The translations under genes were made by a program, and so were the position numbers. Below, one piece after another: positions 43,297 through 51,653 of a DNA stretch of 64,000 bases. Where the stretch lies: positions 4,774,001 to 4,838,000 of the forward strand of contig CATQHZ010000001.1 of assembly GCA_958296135.1 (NCBI GenBank), in the 5' to 3' direction. A model generated the notes under the pieces. The model did not search any database. It was not told where the DNA came from and saw nothing but the letters and a program-made list of their open reading frames with translations. Source of the stretch: an uncultured Poribacteria bacterium (GTDB lineage: Bacteria > Poribacteria > WGA-4E > WGA-3G). Position 1 is the stretch's first letter, and each line of letters starts with the position of its first letter.

Positions 43297-44955
43297 CTAA
43301 CTCTCCTCGTTGTAGTTGTCCGGAAGATCATTCTCGAAAAGGACGACATCGCCGGGTTTCAAGAGTTTCGCCAGATAGGTTTTGACTTCAGCGAGGTTCA
43401 CAGCGATGCTCACGTGCTCGCTTGGGTAATTCGCGATTTTCAACCCATCCAGAATCGGCGTGGTTCTGTTAGGCCCGACGAGGATAACCCTGTCGCACAC
43501 TTGGGCGGCACGTTCCCCGAAGCGTCGGTTCTCTTCGTATTCCTGCTCGCCGAGTTCTACCATGCCGGGTGTCACCAGCACCTTCTTCCCACCGGTTGGG
43601 CCGCCCCCGAAATCGTCAAGCACTTCCAGGGCAGCCTTCGCGCCAACAGGGTTCGCGTTGAAACTGTCATCAATAATCGTGACACCGCCCGCGCCCGCGC
43701 TGAGCTGCAAGCGATGCGGCACGGGCACCACCTTCGCAACGGCATCGCGGATTTCGTCAAGTGCCATGCCGCACGCCAACGCGACGCTCGTCGCGGCGAG
43801 AATGTTGGAGACGTTATGCCTGCCAAGCAGTTGCGTCCGCATCTCGGCACGCAGCACGGAAGCCTGTCCCCCGCGACTGGCCCCTTGTACCGGTGTCTGA
43901 CTCTGCACGGTAAATGCCACTCCTGCATCCGTGTGCCGAATGTCTGAAGCAGTAAGTTCCACATTTTCTGCGTCTACGGCGTATCGGACAACGCGTTTCG
44001 CATCGGTTTTATCCGCGAGTTCGGCACAGATAGCGTTGTCACAGTTGAAAACAGCGAGCCCCTCCGGTGGCAGCGATTCAATCAGTTCATATTTCGTCTT
44101 GGCGATATTCTCAAGGCTCTTAAACCGCTCAAGATGCTGCGGGCCGACAGCGGTGAGGATACCGATTTCTGGCGATGCCAATTCGCACAACTCGCGGATA
44201 TCGCCGCGCCGATACGCCCCCATCTCAACGATAAACACCTCGTGCGTCGCTGTCAACTCACCACGGATAACTTTGGTGATACCCATCGGCGTGTTGTAAC
44301 TATCAGGTGTCATCAACGTGTTGAATTTTTGTGAGAGAATCTGGTGCAAAATATACTTGGTGCTGGTTTTGCCGTAACTCCCGGTAATGCCGATGACTTT
44401 AGGCCGGAACGTTTTTATCCGCTTTTTCGCCGACCGGAGATACGCGCCGTTGATGGTGCGTTCTAACGGATAGATGAGTAGGTTCGCCACGGTGAGATTT
44501 ATCACCGTCACCTCACCGAAAAGGAAGGCAGCAACGCGCCAGAGGTTTTCTGTCCCCGTAGACGCGCTTCGGAAACTTAGAACAACAGCGAGCCCGACGA
44601 GAAGAAAAACGGCAAGCCCAAACACCCGTTTGGCACGCGCGGTGTAGACAAGCGGCTTTTTCGCATCAACCTTCTTGCGCCAAATGAACTGAGAACCTTG
44701 GAACACACTCCACGCAACGCAAAGCACCGGAAAGAGCCACGCCGCCGGATAGACAGCCGTTAGCAGCACGAGGCCAGCAACGATAAGCATCTCCGGCACC
44801 TCAAAGCAGTCCCCGAGGTGCTGGCGTATCCACCGCACGTATCGCGTGGTTTTATACCCATCAAGTTGCAGGATATGGAGCCCGCTCGTCGTTCTCACGA
44901 TTGCCCGGGCGAGGCAGGCGGCTATTGTAACGTAAAAAAGCAGATTAGCAATCAT
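43297..44955 (-). CDS. murF: MurF-type ligase with N-terminal membrane domain
   Basis: A 552-residue protein. Residues 1-165 form a membrane domain with four or so helices (about 1-20, 57-85, 110-128, 140-165). The Mur ligase core follows: ATP loop GITGSYGKTSTKYIL (191-199), VEMGAYRRGDI and DDSFNANPVGAK. The ligase C-domain ends ENDLPDNYNEES. Standard MurF has a soluble N-terminal UDP-binding domain, and here a membrane domain takes its place. The DNPR motif of MurE is absent. From its dcw position it should add D-Ala-D-Ala to the tripeptide precursor. It is coupled to the upstream hydrolase gene (ATGA overlap). An insert near residue 380 (TPVQGASRGGQAS) is GC-rich and repeat-like. Confidence 0.85.
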   Translation of the reverse strand: MIANLLFYVTIAACLARAIVRTTSGLHILQLDGYKTTRYVRWIRQHLGDCFEVPEMLIVAGLVLLTAVYPAAWLFPVLCVAWSVFQGSQFIWRKKVDAKKPLVYTARAKRVFGLAVFLLVGLAVVLSFRSASTGTENLWRVAAFLFGEVTVINLTVANLLIYPLERTINGAYLRSAKKRIKTFRPKVIGITGSYGKTSTKYILHQILSQKFNTLMTPDSYNTPMGITKVIRGELTATHEVFIVEMGAYRRGDIRELCELASPEIGILTAVGPQHLERFKSLENIAKTKYELIESLPPEGLAVFNCDNAICAELADKTDAKRVVRYAVDAENVELTASDIRHTDAGVAFTVQSQTPVQGASRGGQASVLRAEMRTQLLGRHNVSNILAATSVALACGMALDEIRDAVAKVVPVPHRLQLSAGAGGVTIIDDSFNANPVGAKAALEVLDDFGGGPTGGKKVLVTPGMVELGEQEYEENRRFGERAAQVCDRVILVGPNRTTPILDGLKIANYPSEHVSIAVNLAEVKTYLAKLLKPGDVVLFENDLPDNYNEES

Positions 44956-45746
44956 TGACTCCCACCGTAGGCACGGTTCTCAACCGCGCTTCCTTCCTGA
45001 ATGCCAAAGAAACTCGCGACAATTTGGCAAAACTGCGGGAACTTGTCAAGGTACGAGAAGTGCCCCGCCTCTTGGAGGACAACAAGCCCCGCGTCCGGTA
45101 TCTCCCGCTCCATAATCTTGCCGTAAGCCACAGGCGTATCTTTATCGTCTGCACCCCAGATGAGCAACGCCGGCGCGGCGATACGGGAGAGGAGTGGACG
45201 CAAGTCTTCGTTGACAACCTTCACCAGCGTCGCGCGCATCGCACCCGCGTTCTGATAATCCGTCGAACCGACGCATCGGGACATCGCATTGGCGAGCCGA
45301 GTGCCGGAAGTACCATAGCGGCGGAGCAGTTTCCCCAGCTTTGCAAGGCTGACGCGGAGGTAGTATTTCGCAGCGCGTCGCGGTTTAATGCCGGCACTAT
45401 CAACGAGGATGAGCTTCGCCACCTTTTCAGGATGCTCCGCGCCGAGGATGATAGAAATCCGCCCGCCAAACGAGTGCCCAATGAGATGCGCCTTCGCGAT
45501 ACCAAGTTTCTCAAAAAACGCCGTAACGAACCGCGCGTAATCGGGGGTGCTCCAAGCAGTAGGCGGTATCTCGCTCTGACCGAATCCCGGAAGATCGAGC
45601 GCGTAGACCTGGTGTGTCTGGGAAAGCCACTCAAAAACGGGTTTGAAACTGTCCGCCTCGCCGCCCCAGCCGTGCAGGAGGACGACAACGTCCCCTTCCC
45701 CCGCGACCTGGTATGCAACGTTGAGATTGTTAATTGTTATGAACAT
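44952..45746 (-). CDS. Alpha/beta hydrolase inside the dcw cluster
   Basis: A 264-residue alpha/beta hydrolase: oxyanion region LLHGWGGEADSF, nucleophile elbow GHSFGG, acid in LIWGADDKDTP and catalytic His in EAGHFSYLD. There is no signal peptide, so it is cytoplasmic. It lies between murE and murF and overlaps murF by 4 bases, so it is cotranslated with cell-wall enzymes. It could be an esterase or peptidase acting on a wall precursor or lipid, but the substrate is not visible. MenH-like and proline-iminopeptidase-like enzymes share these motifs. Confidence 0.88.
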   Translation of the reverse strand: MFITINNLNVAYQVAGEGDVVVLLHGWGGEADSFKPVFEWLSQTHQVYALDLPGFGQSEIPPTAWSTPDYARFVTAFFEKLGIAKAHLIGHSFGGRISIILGAEHPEKVAKLILVDSAGIKPRRAAKYYLRVSLAKLGKLLRRYGTSGTRLANAMSRCVGSTDYQNAGAMRATLVKVVNEDLRPLLSRIAAPALLIWGADDKDTPVAYGKIMEREIPDAGLVVLQEAGHFSYLDKFPQFCQIVASFFGIQEGSAVENRAYGGSQ

Positions 45747-45823
45747 TTTTTATTTGCGATAGGCGCGCTTTACAGAAGGCGCGCTTCCATGAAACTCAAA
45801 GAAATAATCGGATCAAAGCGCGT

Positions 45824-47296
45824 CTACGGGGCAGGGTTGAGGGTATCTAACGCCTGCGCGGCTACCTTCCTGTCATCAAACGGGAATCTTTCACCGTGAA
45901 TTTCCTGATAATCCTCGTGTCCCTTGCCAGCGATGACAACGACATCGCCCGGTTTCGCCACTGAAACCGCGTGCTGGATTGCCTCACGTCTCTGCTGAAT
46001 AGACACATAGTGGGTACCATGTGGTAAATTTGACACAATCTGCGCGATGATTTTGGCGGGCTCTTCCGTGCGCGGATTGTCAGAAGTGATGACGCTATAA
46101 TCCGCAAGCACCGCCGAAATGCGTCCCATTTGCGGCCGTTTGCCGGCATCCCTGTCACCGCCGCAGCCGAATACAGAGATGAGCGCGCGGTTCGTAATGC
46201 CTTTTGCCGCCCGCAAGACGTTTGCCAGTCCATCAGGCGTATGCGCGTAATCAACGATAACGGCGAAATCCTGTCCCCTATCCACGAGCTCAAACCGCCC
46301 CGGCACGACGGTGGCGGCCAGGCCTTCCTGAATGGCGGGGATGGCGCAGTCGTAACGGAGTCCCACACCTATCGCGGCGAGTGCATTGTAGAGGTTATAT
46401 TCGCCGAGCAGGCGCAACTTCGCCGGCATTGCACCCTGCTGCGTAACCGCCGTAAATGCCAACTGATTCAATGAACGTTCAACGTCCTTACCGCGCAAAT
46501 CCGCGCTTTTCCGGAGCGCATACGTCCACACTCGGCGTGCCCCGACAGCCTTTGTAATTTGTGCCGAAGCAGGCGCGTCGCCGTTGAGAATTGCAACGCC
46601 CGCCTCGGCGAGCTGCGCGAACAGCATTAACTTCGCCGCAAGATACGCCTTCATCGTGCCGTGGTAATCAAGATGGTCTTGCGTTAAATTCGTAAACACG
46701 GCGGTATCAAATGTCAGTCCCGCCAACCGATGCTGTGCAAGTCCTTGCGAGGAAGTCTCCATCACGACATATTCTATCCCCGAATCAGCGAATTGTTTGA
46801 AGAGCGCGTGGAGCTCAAACGCATCGGGGGTTGTGAGCGCAGCCGGGACAAACACGTCGCCGTAATGGTGCCCCACCGTGCCGAGCAATGCCGATTTTCG
46901 TCCACTCGCCGTGAGAATAGCATGGATGAGATGCGCCGTGGAAGTCTTGCCGTTCGTGCCAGTAATCCCGATGAGTTTCAACCGTCTCGCAGGGTTGCCG
47001 TGCCAATTCGCCGCGAGGAGGGAGAGCGCGCGCCGTCCGTTCGGCACCTGCACGTACGTAACGTTGGCCCCTATTTCAACCTCGGTGGGCGGCTTTTCGC
47101 CGATGACAGCCGCCGCGCCGTTTTCAATCGCTGCGGCGATAAACTGGTGTCCGTCCACTGCGATACCTTGATAACAGACGAAGACGTTCCCGGGCGCGCT
47201 CTTTCTATTGTCGCTAGCGATGCCCGTTATCTCACAAGTGAGAGAGCCTGTCTGCGCAGTCACCTCCAGCCCACGAAGCAGGTGTTTGAGTTGCAT
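45824..47296 (-). CDS. murE: UDP-MurNAc-L-Ala-D-Glu--meso-DAP ligase
   Basis: MurE adds the third stem residue. It is 490 residues from the ATG at 47296 (AGGAG 6 bases upstream); the longer frame has no site. It has the ATP loop ITGTNGKTSTAHLI, FTNLTQDHLDYHG and VDYAHTPDGL, with the specificity motif DNPR (SDNPRTEEP), which marks meso-diaminopimelate as substrate rather than lysine. It follows ftsI, separated by 52 bases, and precedes the hydrolase by 77 bases holding a short GCGCGCTTTACAGAAGGCGCGC repeat (given as parts GCGCGC and GGCGCGC). Confidence 0.96.
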   Translation of the reverse strand: MQLKHLLRGLEVTAQTGSLTCEITGIASDNRKSAPGNVFVCYQGIAVDGHQFIAAAIENGAAAVIGEKPPTEVEIGANVTYVQVPNGRRALSLLAANWHGNPARRLKLIGITGTNGKTSTAHLIHAILTASGRKSALLGTVGHHYGDVFVPAALTTPDAFELHALFKQFADSGIEYVVMETSSQGLAQHRLAGLTFDTAVFTNLTQDHLDYHGTMKAYLAAKLMLFAQLAEAGVAILNGDAPASAQITKAVGARRVWTYALRKSADLRGKDVERSLNQLAFTAVTQQGAMPAKLRLLGEYNLYNALAAIGVGLRYDCAIPAIQEGLAATVVPGRFELVDRGQDFAVIVDYAHTPDGLANVLRAAKGITNRALISVFGCGGDRDAGKRPQMGRISAVLADYSVITSDNPRTEEPAKIIAQIVSNLPHGTHYVSIQQRREAIQHAVSVAKPGDVVVIAGKGHEDYQEIHGERFPFDDRKVAAQALDTLNPAP

Positions 47297-47348
47297 CGGT
47301 TTCTCCTTGCTGTCTTCAATCCGCCCATGTCCTTTGCGAAATTGGGTA

Positions 47349-49118
47349 TTATTCTGCCACAGTCGGCGCGGATGCCTCATGTGCCGGCGGTGTGCCAAAG
47401 AATTCTGTCTGTCTGAAGTATTGCATCGTCTGCGTGGCAACGGCTTTGAAAAGCGGCCCTGCTGTCTGGCCACTGAAGCGCGCGCCTGTCGGTTCATCAA
47501 GCATCACAATGATGGAGACCTCGGGGTTCTCAGCGGGGAGGAATCCCATGAAAGACATAATCTCCTTGCCGCTGGCGTAGCCTATGCCTTTTTCCGCTTT
47601 TTGGGCGGTGCCGGTTTTCCCAGCGACGCGATAGCCTTCGACTTGCGCGCGGCGCCCGCTGCCGCCTTCCACCACCCCGACGAGTATTTCTGTCATTAAT
47701 CGCGCGACTTCTGGTTTCAGCACACGGCGCACCGGAATCGGGTATACCTTCTTAACAACCTTTCCAGTGCTATCCCGAATTTCGCGCGTGATATAGGGGC
47801 GCATCAACTCGCCGCCCTTCGCGATGACATTCAACGCGCTCACCATCTGGAGCGGTGTGACGAGGATGCCTTGTCCAAAAGGCACAGAGCCGAGCGAATT
47901 GGTGTCCCAGTTCCTCACGGCGTAAAGGCTGCCGCTGTGTTCATACGGCAAATCAATACCGGTTACCTTGCCGAACCCATATTTTTCGATGTAGGCACCG
48001 AAGTTGTCGTGCCCGAGCGCCTTCACAATCTTAATCATCCCGATATTGCTGGACTTGTGGAGGACTTCCTCCAGCGTTAACCACCCCTTCGGGCTGACAT
48101 CCTTGATAACTCTGCCTCTGCCCACCCGAAACCGGCCGTGTTCACAAAAAACACGCGTTTCGCGCGTCATGATGCCTTCGTTTAGCGCGGCGGAAGAGGC
48201 AACGATTTTGAAGACGGAGCCGGGCTCATACGCAAACCACACGCCCATATTCCGCTTCGCCGCCTCGCTAGCGTCCCCATAGGCGTTCAGTTCGTATGAA
48301 GGATAACTGGCGAGTGCCAATATCTCCGCCGTTTGCGATGCCAAGACAATGACAGTGCCTCTCGGCGCGTTCCACTGTTGACACGCCGCCGCGAGCTCCT
48401 TCTCGGCGACGTATTGAACGTACTCGTCAATCGTGAGGACGACACTGTGTCCGTAATCCGCCGCGGTGTTCTTGAGCAAACGGCGCATGGGTTCATCCGC
48501 ATCGGCGTATGTCTCAAGCAAGGAGCGCGATTCACGCGATACCGCTCTCGTCAGATACTCGTTATACTGGTATTCAATCCCTTCACCCCTATTCTCGGTG
48601 TTGACATTCCCGATAACCTGCGCCGCAAGCGAACCTTTCGGATAAGTGCGTCCCTGCTCCACGGTGTACTTTAAACCGCGAATCTTCTTCTGAAGAGCCC
48701 GAATTTCATCAAGTGCCTCGTAATCGACATCCCTTTTAAGTGAGACGAACCGTTTGTCCTTCCGGCTGAGCTGCGCGAGCAACTCAGCCTCTGTGCCACC
48801 TAAGATGGGCGCGAGCTCACGCGCTACTTCCCTCGGGGCAGCGCGCATATACTTCGGATCGGCGGAGACATGGAGGCGGTGGCGGCTCAAGCCTAAGATG
48901 GTGCCGTGCCTGTCCAGAATCTTACCGCGTTTGACTTTCGCCGCGCGCCGGGAAAGCCGCTCGTAATCTCCAGCATCCCGCCCCGCCGTGCCATCAACAA
49001 CCTGAACCCGATACAACTTGACGACTAACAACAGAAAGCCTGCCTGTAGCACAAGAAGAATCAAAACCAGGCGGCGAATGGATAAATGGGGGTGATGTGT
49101 CGTGGTTTTCCGTATCAT
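47349..49118 (-). CDS. ftsI: Septal transpeptidase FtsI (PBP class B)
   Basis: A 589-residue class B penicillin-binding protein. It has a short cytoplasmic tail, a membrane anchor about 15-38, the non-penicillin-binding module (RGKILDRHGTIL, then RTYPKGSLAAQVIG) and the transpeptidase domain. Active-site motifs are SVFK (in EPGSVFKIV), SSN and KTGT (in AGKTGTAQ). It crosslinks septal peptidoglycan with FtsW. The ATG overlaps the ftsL stop by 4 bases. There is no C-terminal PASTA domain. Confidence 0.96.
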   Translation of the reverse strand: MIRKTTTHHPHLSIRRLVLILLVLQAGFLLLVVKLYRVQVVDGTAGRDAGDYERLSRRAAKVKRGKILDRHGTILGLSRHRLHVSADPKYMRAAPREVARELAPILGGTEAELLAQLSRKDKRFVSLKRDVDYEALDEIRALQKKIRGLKYTVEQGRTYPKGSLAAQVIGNVNTENRGEGIEYQYNEYLTRAVSRESRSLLETYADADEPMRRLLKNTAADYGHSVVLTIDEYVQYVAEKELAAACQQWNAPRGTVIVLASQTAEILALASYPSYELNAYGDASEAAKRNMGVWFAYEPGSVFKIVASSAALNEGIMTRETRVFCEHGRFRVGRGRVIKDVSPKGWLTLEEVLHKSSNIGMIKIVKALGHDNFGAYIEKYGFGKVTGIDLPYEHSGSLYAVRNWDTNSLGSVPFGQGILVTPLQMVSALNVIAKGGELMRPYITREIRDSTGKVVKKVYPIPVRRVLKPEVARLMTEILVGVVEGGSGRRAQVEGYRVAGKTGTAQKAEKGIGYASGKEIMSFMGFLPAENPEVSIIVMLDEPTGARFSGQTAGPLFKAVATQTMQYFRQTEFFGTPPAHEASAPTVAE

Positions 49119-49459
49119 CGGTGTATTCCGTGTGAAAGCGGCGCGTTGAGAACTCGCGCTGCCTCGGTAGGGGCTACCATGCCGAGTTCATCGGCGATGC
49201 GCCGGATGCGTTCAACCGCCGTTAACGTGGCCTCCTCCAATTCCAATCGATGGATTTCATCTTGGATGAGGTGCATCTGCCTCTCATAAACAGGTCTTCG
49301 TTGCAATGCCACCTTCTTCGCGTACGACGAGAACCAGACGCTCCCGGCAAAGATGCAGAAGCAGAGCCCTAGCACCAAATAGACAAACGGAAACGCCCGT
49401 TTCGGTTTCGGCGCCGCGGCTCTCGGTGTGCGTGTTGAATAACGATGTGAATTCTGCAT
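49115..49459 (-). CDS. ftsL: FtsL-like division protein
   Basis: A 114-residue bitopic protein: basic N-terminus, one membrane helix at about 25-45 (VYLVLGLCFCIFAGSVW), then a coiled coil (MHLIQDEIHRLELEEATL) and the ADELGMVAPTEA segment typical of FtsL. It sits between rsmH and ftsI and overlaps ftsI by 4 bases, the standard place for ftsL. FtsL pairs with FtsB in the divisome. Sequence identity in this family is always weak, so position is the main evidence. Confidence 0.85.
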   Translation of the reverse strand: MQNSHRYSTRTPRAAAPKPKRAFPFVYLVLGLCFCIFAGSVWFSSYAKKVALQRRPVYERQMHLIQDEIHRLELEEATLTAVERIRRIADELGMVAPTEAARVLNAPLSHGIHR

Positions 49460-49552
49460 AGGACGCGCCTCGTTCTCGCATGCGGATGTTCGTATCCGTA
49501 CGCCTTCCTTTTTTAATCTATACGTTGAATATGGCGTTTAAGATACACGTTT

Positions 49553-50497
49553 TTACGTTTCTGGCGCGATTTTGCGTGCAGCGCGTAACTTCGCACTCCG
49601 CGCACGAGGGTTGCGATGCACCTCCGCCGCCGATGGCAACACAGGCTTCCTTGTCAACAGCCGCAAAGAGGGACGATGCCTACAGATGCAGACAGGCGTT
49701 TTCGGCGGACAGATACAGGCTCGCGCGCTCATCTGAAATCGCCGCTTCACTATTCTATCCTCAAGCGAATGGAACGCTATAACACAGAGACAGCCGCCCG
49801 GTTTCAGCAGCGATAGGGCCGCAGCTAACCCGAGGGCAAGGTTCTCCAATTCGGCATTGACATAAATCCGCAGGGCCTGAAACACGCGCGTCGCCGGATG
49901 GATGCGGGATGCTCTGTGTGATGGGACTGCAGCCGCGACAATCTCGGCGAGATGTGCCGTTGTTGTAATCTTGCCTGTCTGCCTCGCCTGAACAATGCGA
50001 CGCGCGACGCGCCTCGCGAACCGTTCTTCGCCATACCGCTTGAAAATATCCGCCAGTGTCTCAGCAGCACTCTCATTGACGACGTGCATCGCCGAAAGCG
50101 ACTGGCGCGCGTCCATCCGCATATCCAGCGGACCGGGGTGGTTAAAACTAAACCCTCTCTCCGGGGTATCCAACTGTAATGAGGACACGCCTAAATCCAG
50201 CAGTATCCCATCTATAGCATCAACAGCGTGACTTGCCAGCAACGTATCCATCTGTGCAAAGTTGCCGTGGATTAAGCGGTGCCGGGCTGGGAAGGCGTTC
50301 AGCCGCGTTTGGGCAATTGCCAATGCCGCCGCGTCCGCATCAATGCCGATGACGCGGCCGCTCGGCGCGGCGTTCTCTAATATTGCGAGGCTATGTCCCC
50401 CTAACCCCACCGTGGCATCTACGTAAACGCCATCGGGTTTCGGTTTAAGGAAGTCAAGCACCTCGTCGCGTAAAACCGGGATGTGCTGCGTATCCAT
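49553..50497 (-). CDS. rsmH: 16S rRNA m4C1402 methyltransferase RsmH
   Basis: A 314-residue SAM-dependent enzyme that methylates N4 of C1402 in 16S rRNA. It has the start HIPVLRDEVLDFL, the SAM motif VDATVGLGGHS, IGIDADAAAL, ILLDLGVSSLQLD and FHSLEDRIVK. It heads the dcw cluster as usual (also called mraW), but mraZ, normally just upstream, is missing; a Gfo/Idh oxidoreductase lies there instead, ending 29 bases before. A 93-base gap separates it from ftsL. Confidence 0.96.
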   Translation of the reverse strand: MDTQHIPVLRDEVLDFLKPKPDGVYVDATVGLGGHSLAILENAAPSGRVIGIDADAAALAIAQTRLNAFPARHRLIHGNFAQMDTLLASHAVDAIDGILLDLGVSSLQLDTPERGFSFNHPGPLDMRMDARQSLSAMHVVNESAAETLADIFKRYGEERFARRVARRIVQARQTGKITTTAHLAEIVAAAVPSHRASRIHPATRVFQALRIYVNAELENLALGLAAALSLLKPGGCLCVIAFHSLEDRIVKRRFQMSARACICPPKTPVCICRHRPSLRLLTRKPVLPSAAEVHRNPRARSAKLRAARKIAPET

Positions 50498-50526
50498 ATA
50501 AATGTATTAGCAAGAATCGTGCCAAC

Positions 50527-51495
50527 TTATTCACTATCTATCCGATTTTGGTAAATGGCTTGGACGAGCGCCATCGTTTTCACCGCATCCGCGAAACAGG
50601 TGAGCGGCTGCCGGCCTTGCTGAATACAATCGACAAAATGGCGACTCTCACCGTAGAATCCGTATGCCTTGTGGAGGGAATCGGAACCAGCGGCTGCCTC
50701 TGGCTCGATTTCAGTTATACCTTCGGGGGTATGTAGCGTCGCGCGGCCGCCAGCATCGGGATTGATATAGGCGGAAATTCCCCGCGCGTGCATTTCAAAT
50801 GTGTGAATGCGGCCGCCGACTGCCCAATTGGTGCAGAGATACCCGGACGCGCCGCTCGTAAACTTGACAATCGCGTTGAAACTGTTCTCGCGCGCCGAAT
50901 CGAAGCGGTTAATGTCGCTCGCGACCGCTTTTACCTCGCCGCCGCCGAGCCAACGAAGCGTGTCTACCGCGTGAATCGCATCGCACGTCAGCACATCAAT
51001 GATGCCATCGTAATAAAGCGCGCTCGGGCTATTTTTATGGAAGGTGGCCATGCACTGGATAATCGGGCCGCTCTCTTCAACGCGCGCCTTCACCTTTTGC
51101 AAGAGTGGGATAAAGCGGCGGTTGAAACCTACCATCGTTTTGCAGCCATGCTCCTCGGCCGCGCGTGCCATCTCTTTCGTTTGATGGAGCGTTACACCCG
51201 GCGGTTTCTCAATAAAGACATGGTGCCCCCGCGAGAGACTCTGAATAACAAGTGGAAACAGGTGTTGCGGGGGCATTAAAATATAGACAGCATCGGGGCT
51301 CGTCTTCTCCAGCATCTCCCGATAGTCCGTGAAGGTGTGCTCTATCTCAAACCGCTCCGCCGTAGCGTGAAGTTTTGACGGCACCAACTCGCACAGGCCG
51401 ACAAGGTTTACATCGTCACATGCTGCAAGCGAGGGGTAATGGACGCTATTCGCCATGCCTCCCGCGCCGATTAAAGCGATAGTGACAGTTTGCAT
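50527..51495 (-). CDS. Gfo/Idh/MocA family oxidoreductase
   Basis: A 322-residue NAD(P)-dependent sugar or inositol dehydrogenase-like protein from the ATG at 51495 (GGAGAGAAACGC upstream). The N-terminal Rossmann domain has ALIGAGGMANSVHYPSL and the family EKP motif (HHVFIEKPPGVTL). The C-terminal sheet domain follows, with the active-site region CDAIHAVDTLRW. The substrate is unknown. It is directly upstream of rsmH in the same direction and may share its transcript. Confidence 0.93.
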   Translation of the reverse strand: MQTVTIALIGAGGMANSVHYPSLAACDDVNLVGLCELVPSKLHATAERFEIEHTFTDYREMLEKTSPDAVYILMPPQHLFPLVIQSLSRGHHVFIEKPPGVTLHQTKEMARAAEEHGCKTMVGFNRRFIPLLQKVKARVEESGPIIQCMATFHKNSPSALYYDGIIDVLTCDAIHAVDTLRWLGGGEVKAVASDINRFDSARENSFNAIVKFTSGASGYLCTNWAVGGRIHTFEMHARGISAYINPDAGGRATLHTPEGITEIEPEAAAGSDSLHKAYGFYGESRHFVDCIQQGRQPLTCFADAVKTMALVQAIYQNRIDSE

Positions 51496-51653
51496 GCGTT
51501 TCTCTCCAAGCAATCAGTTTTCTTGCATTTTATACGACAATCTGTTACAATGCAACTACAGTTTAACCTGTTCGCCCGCGCCTTTATAGGGCGGGGACGC
51601 ATGAAATGAAAAACTAAATCGTTCTCGGCAGCATACCACTAACGAGGCTATAA

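Noticed and set aside
44955-45899. 314-residue plus-strand open frame
   Set aside because: Antisense of the alpha/beta hydrolase, whose motifs are clear on the minus strand.
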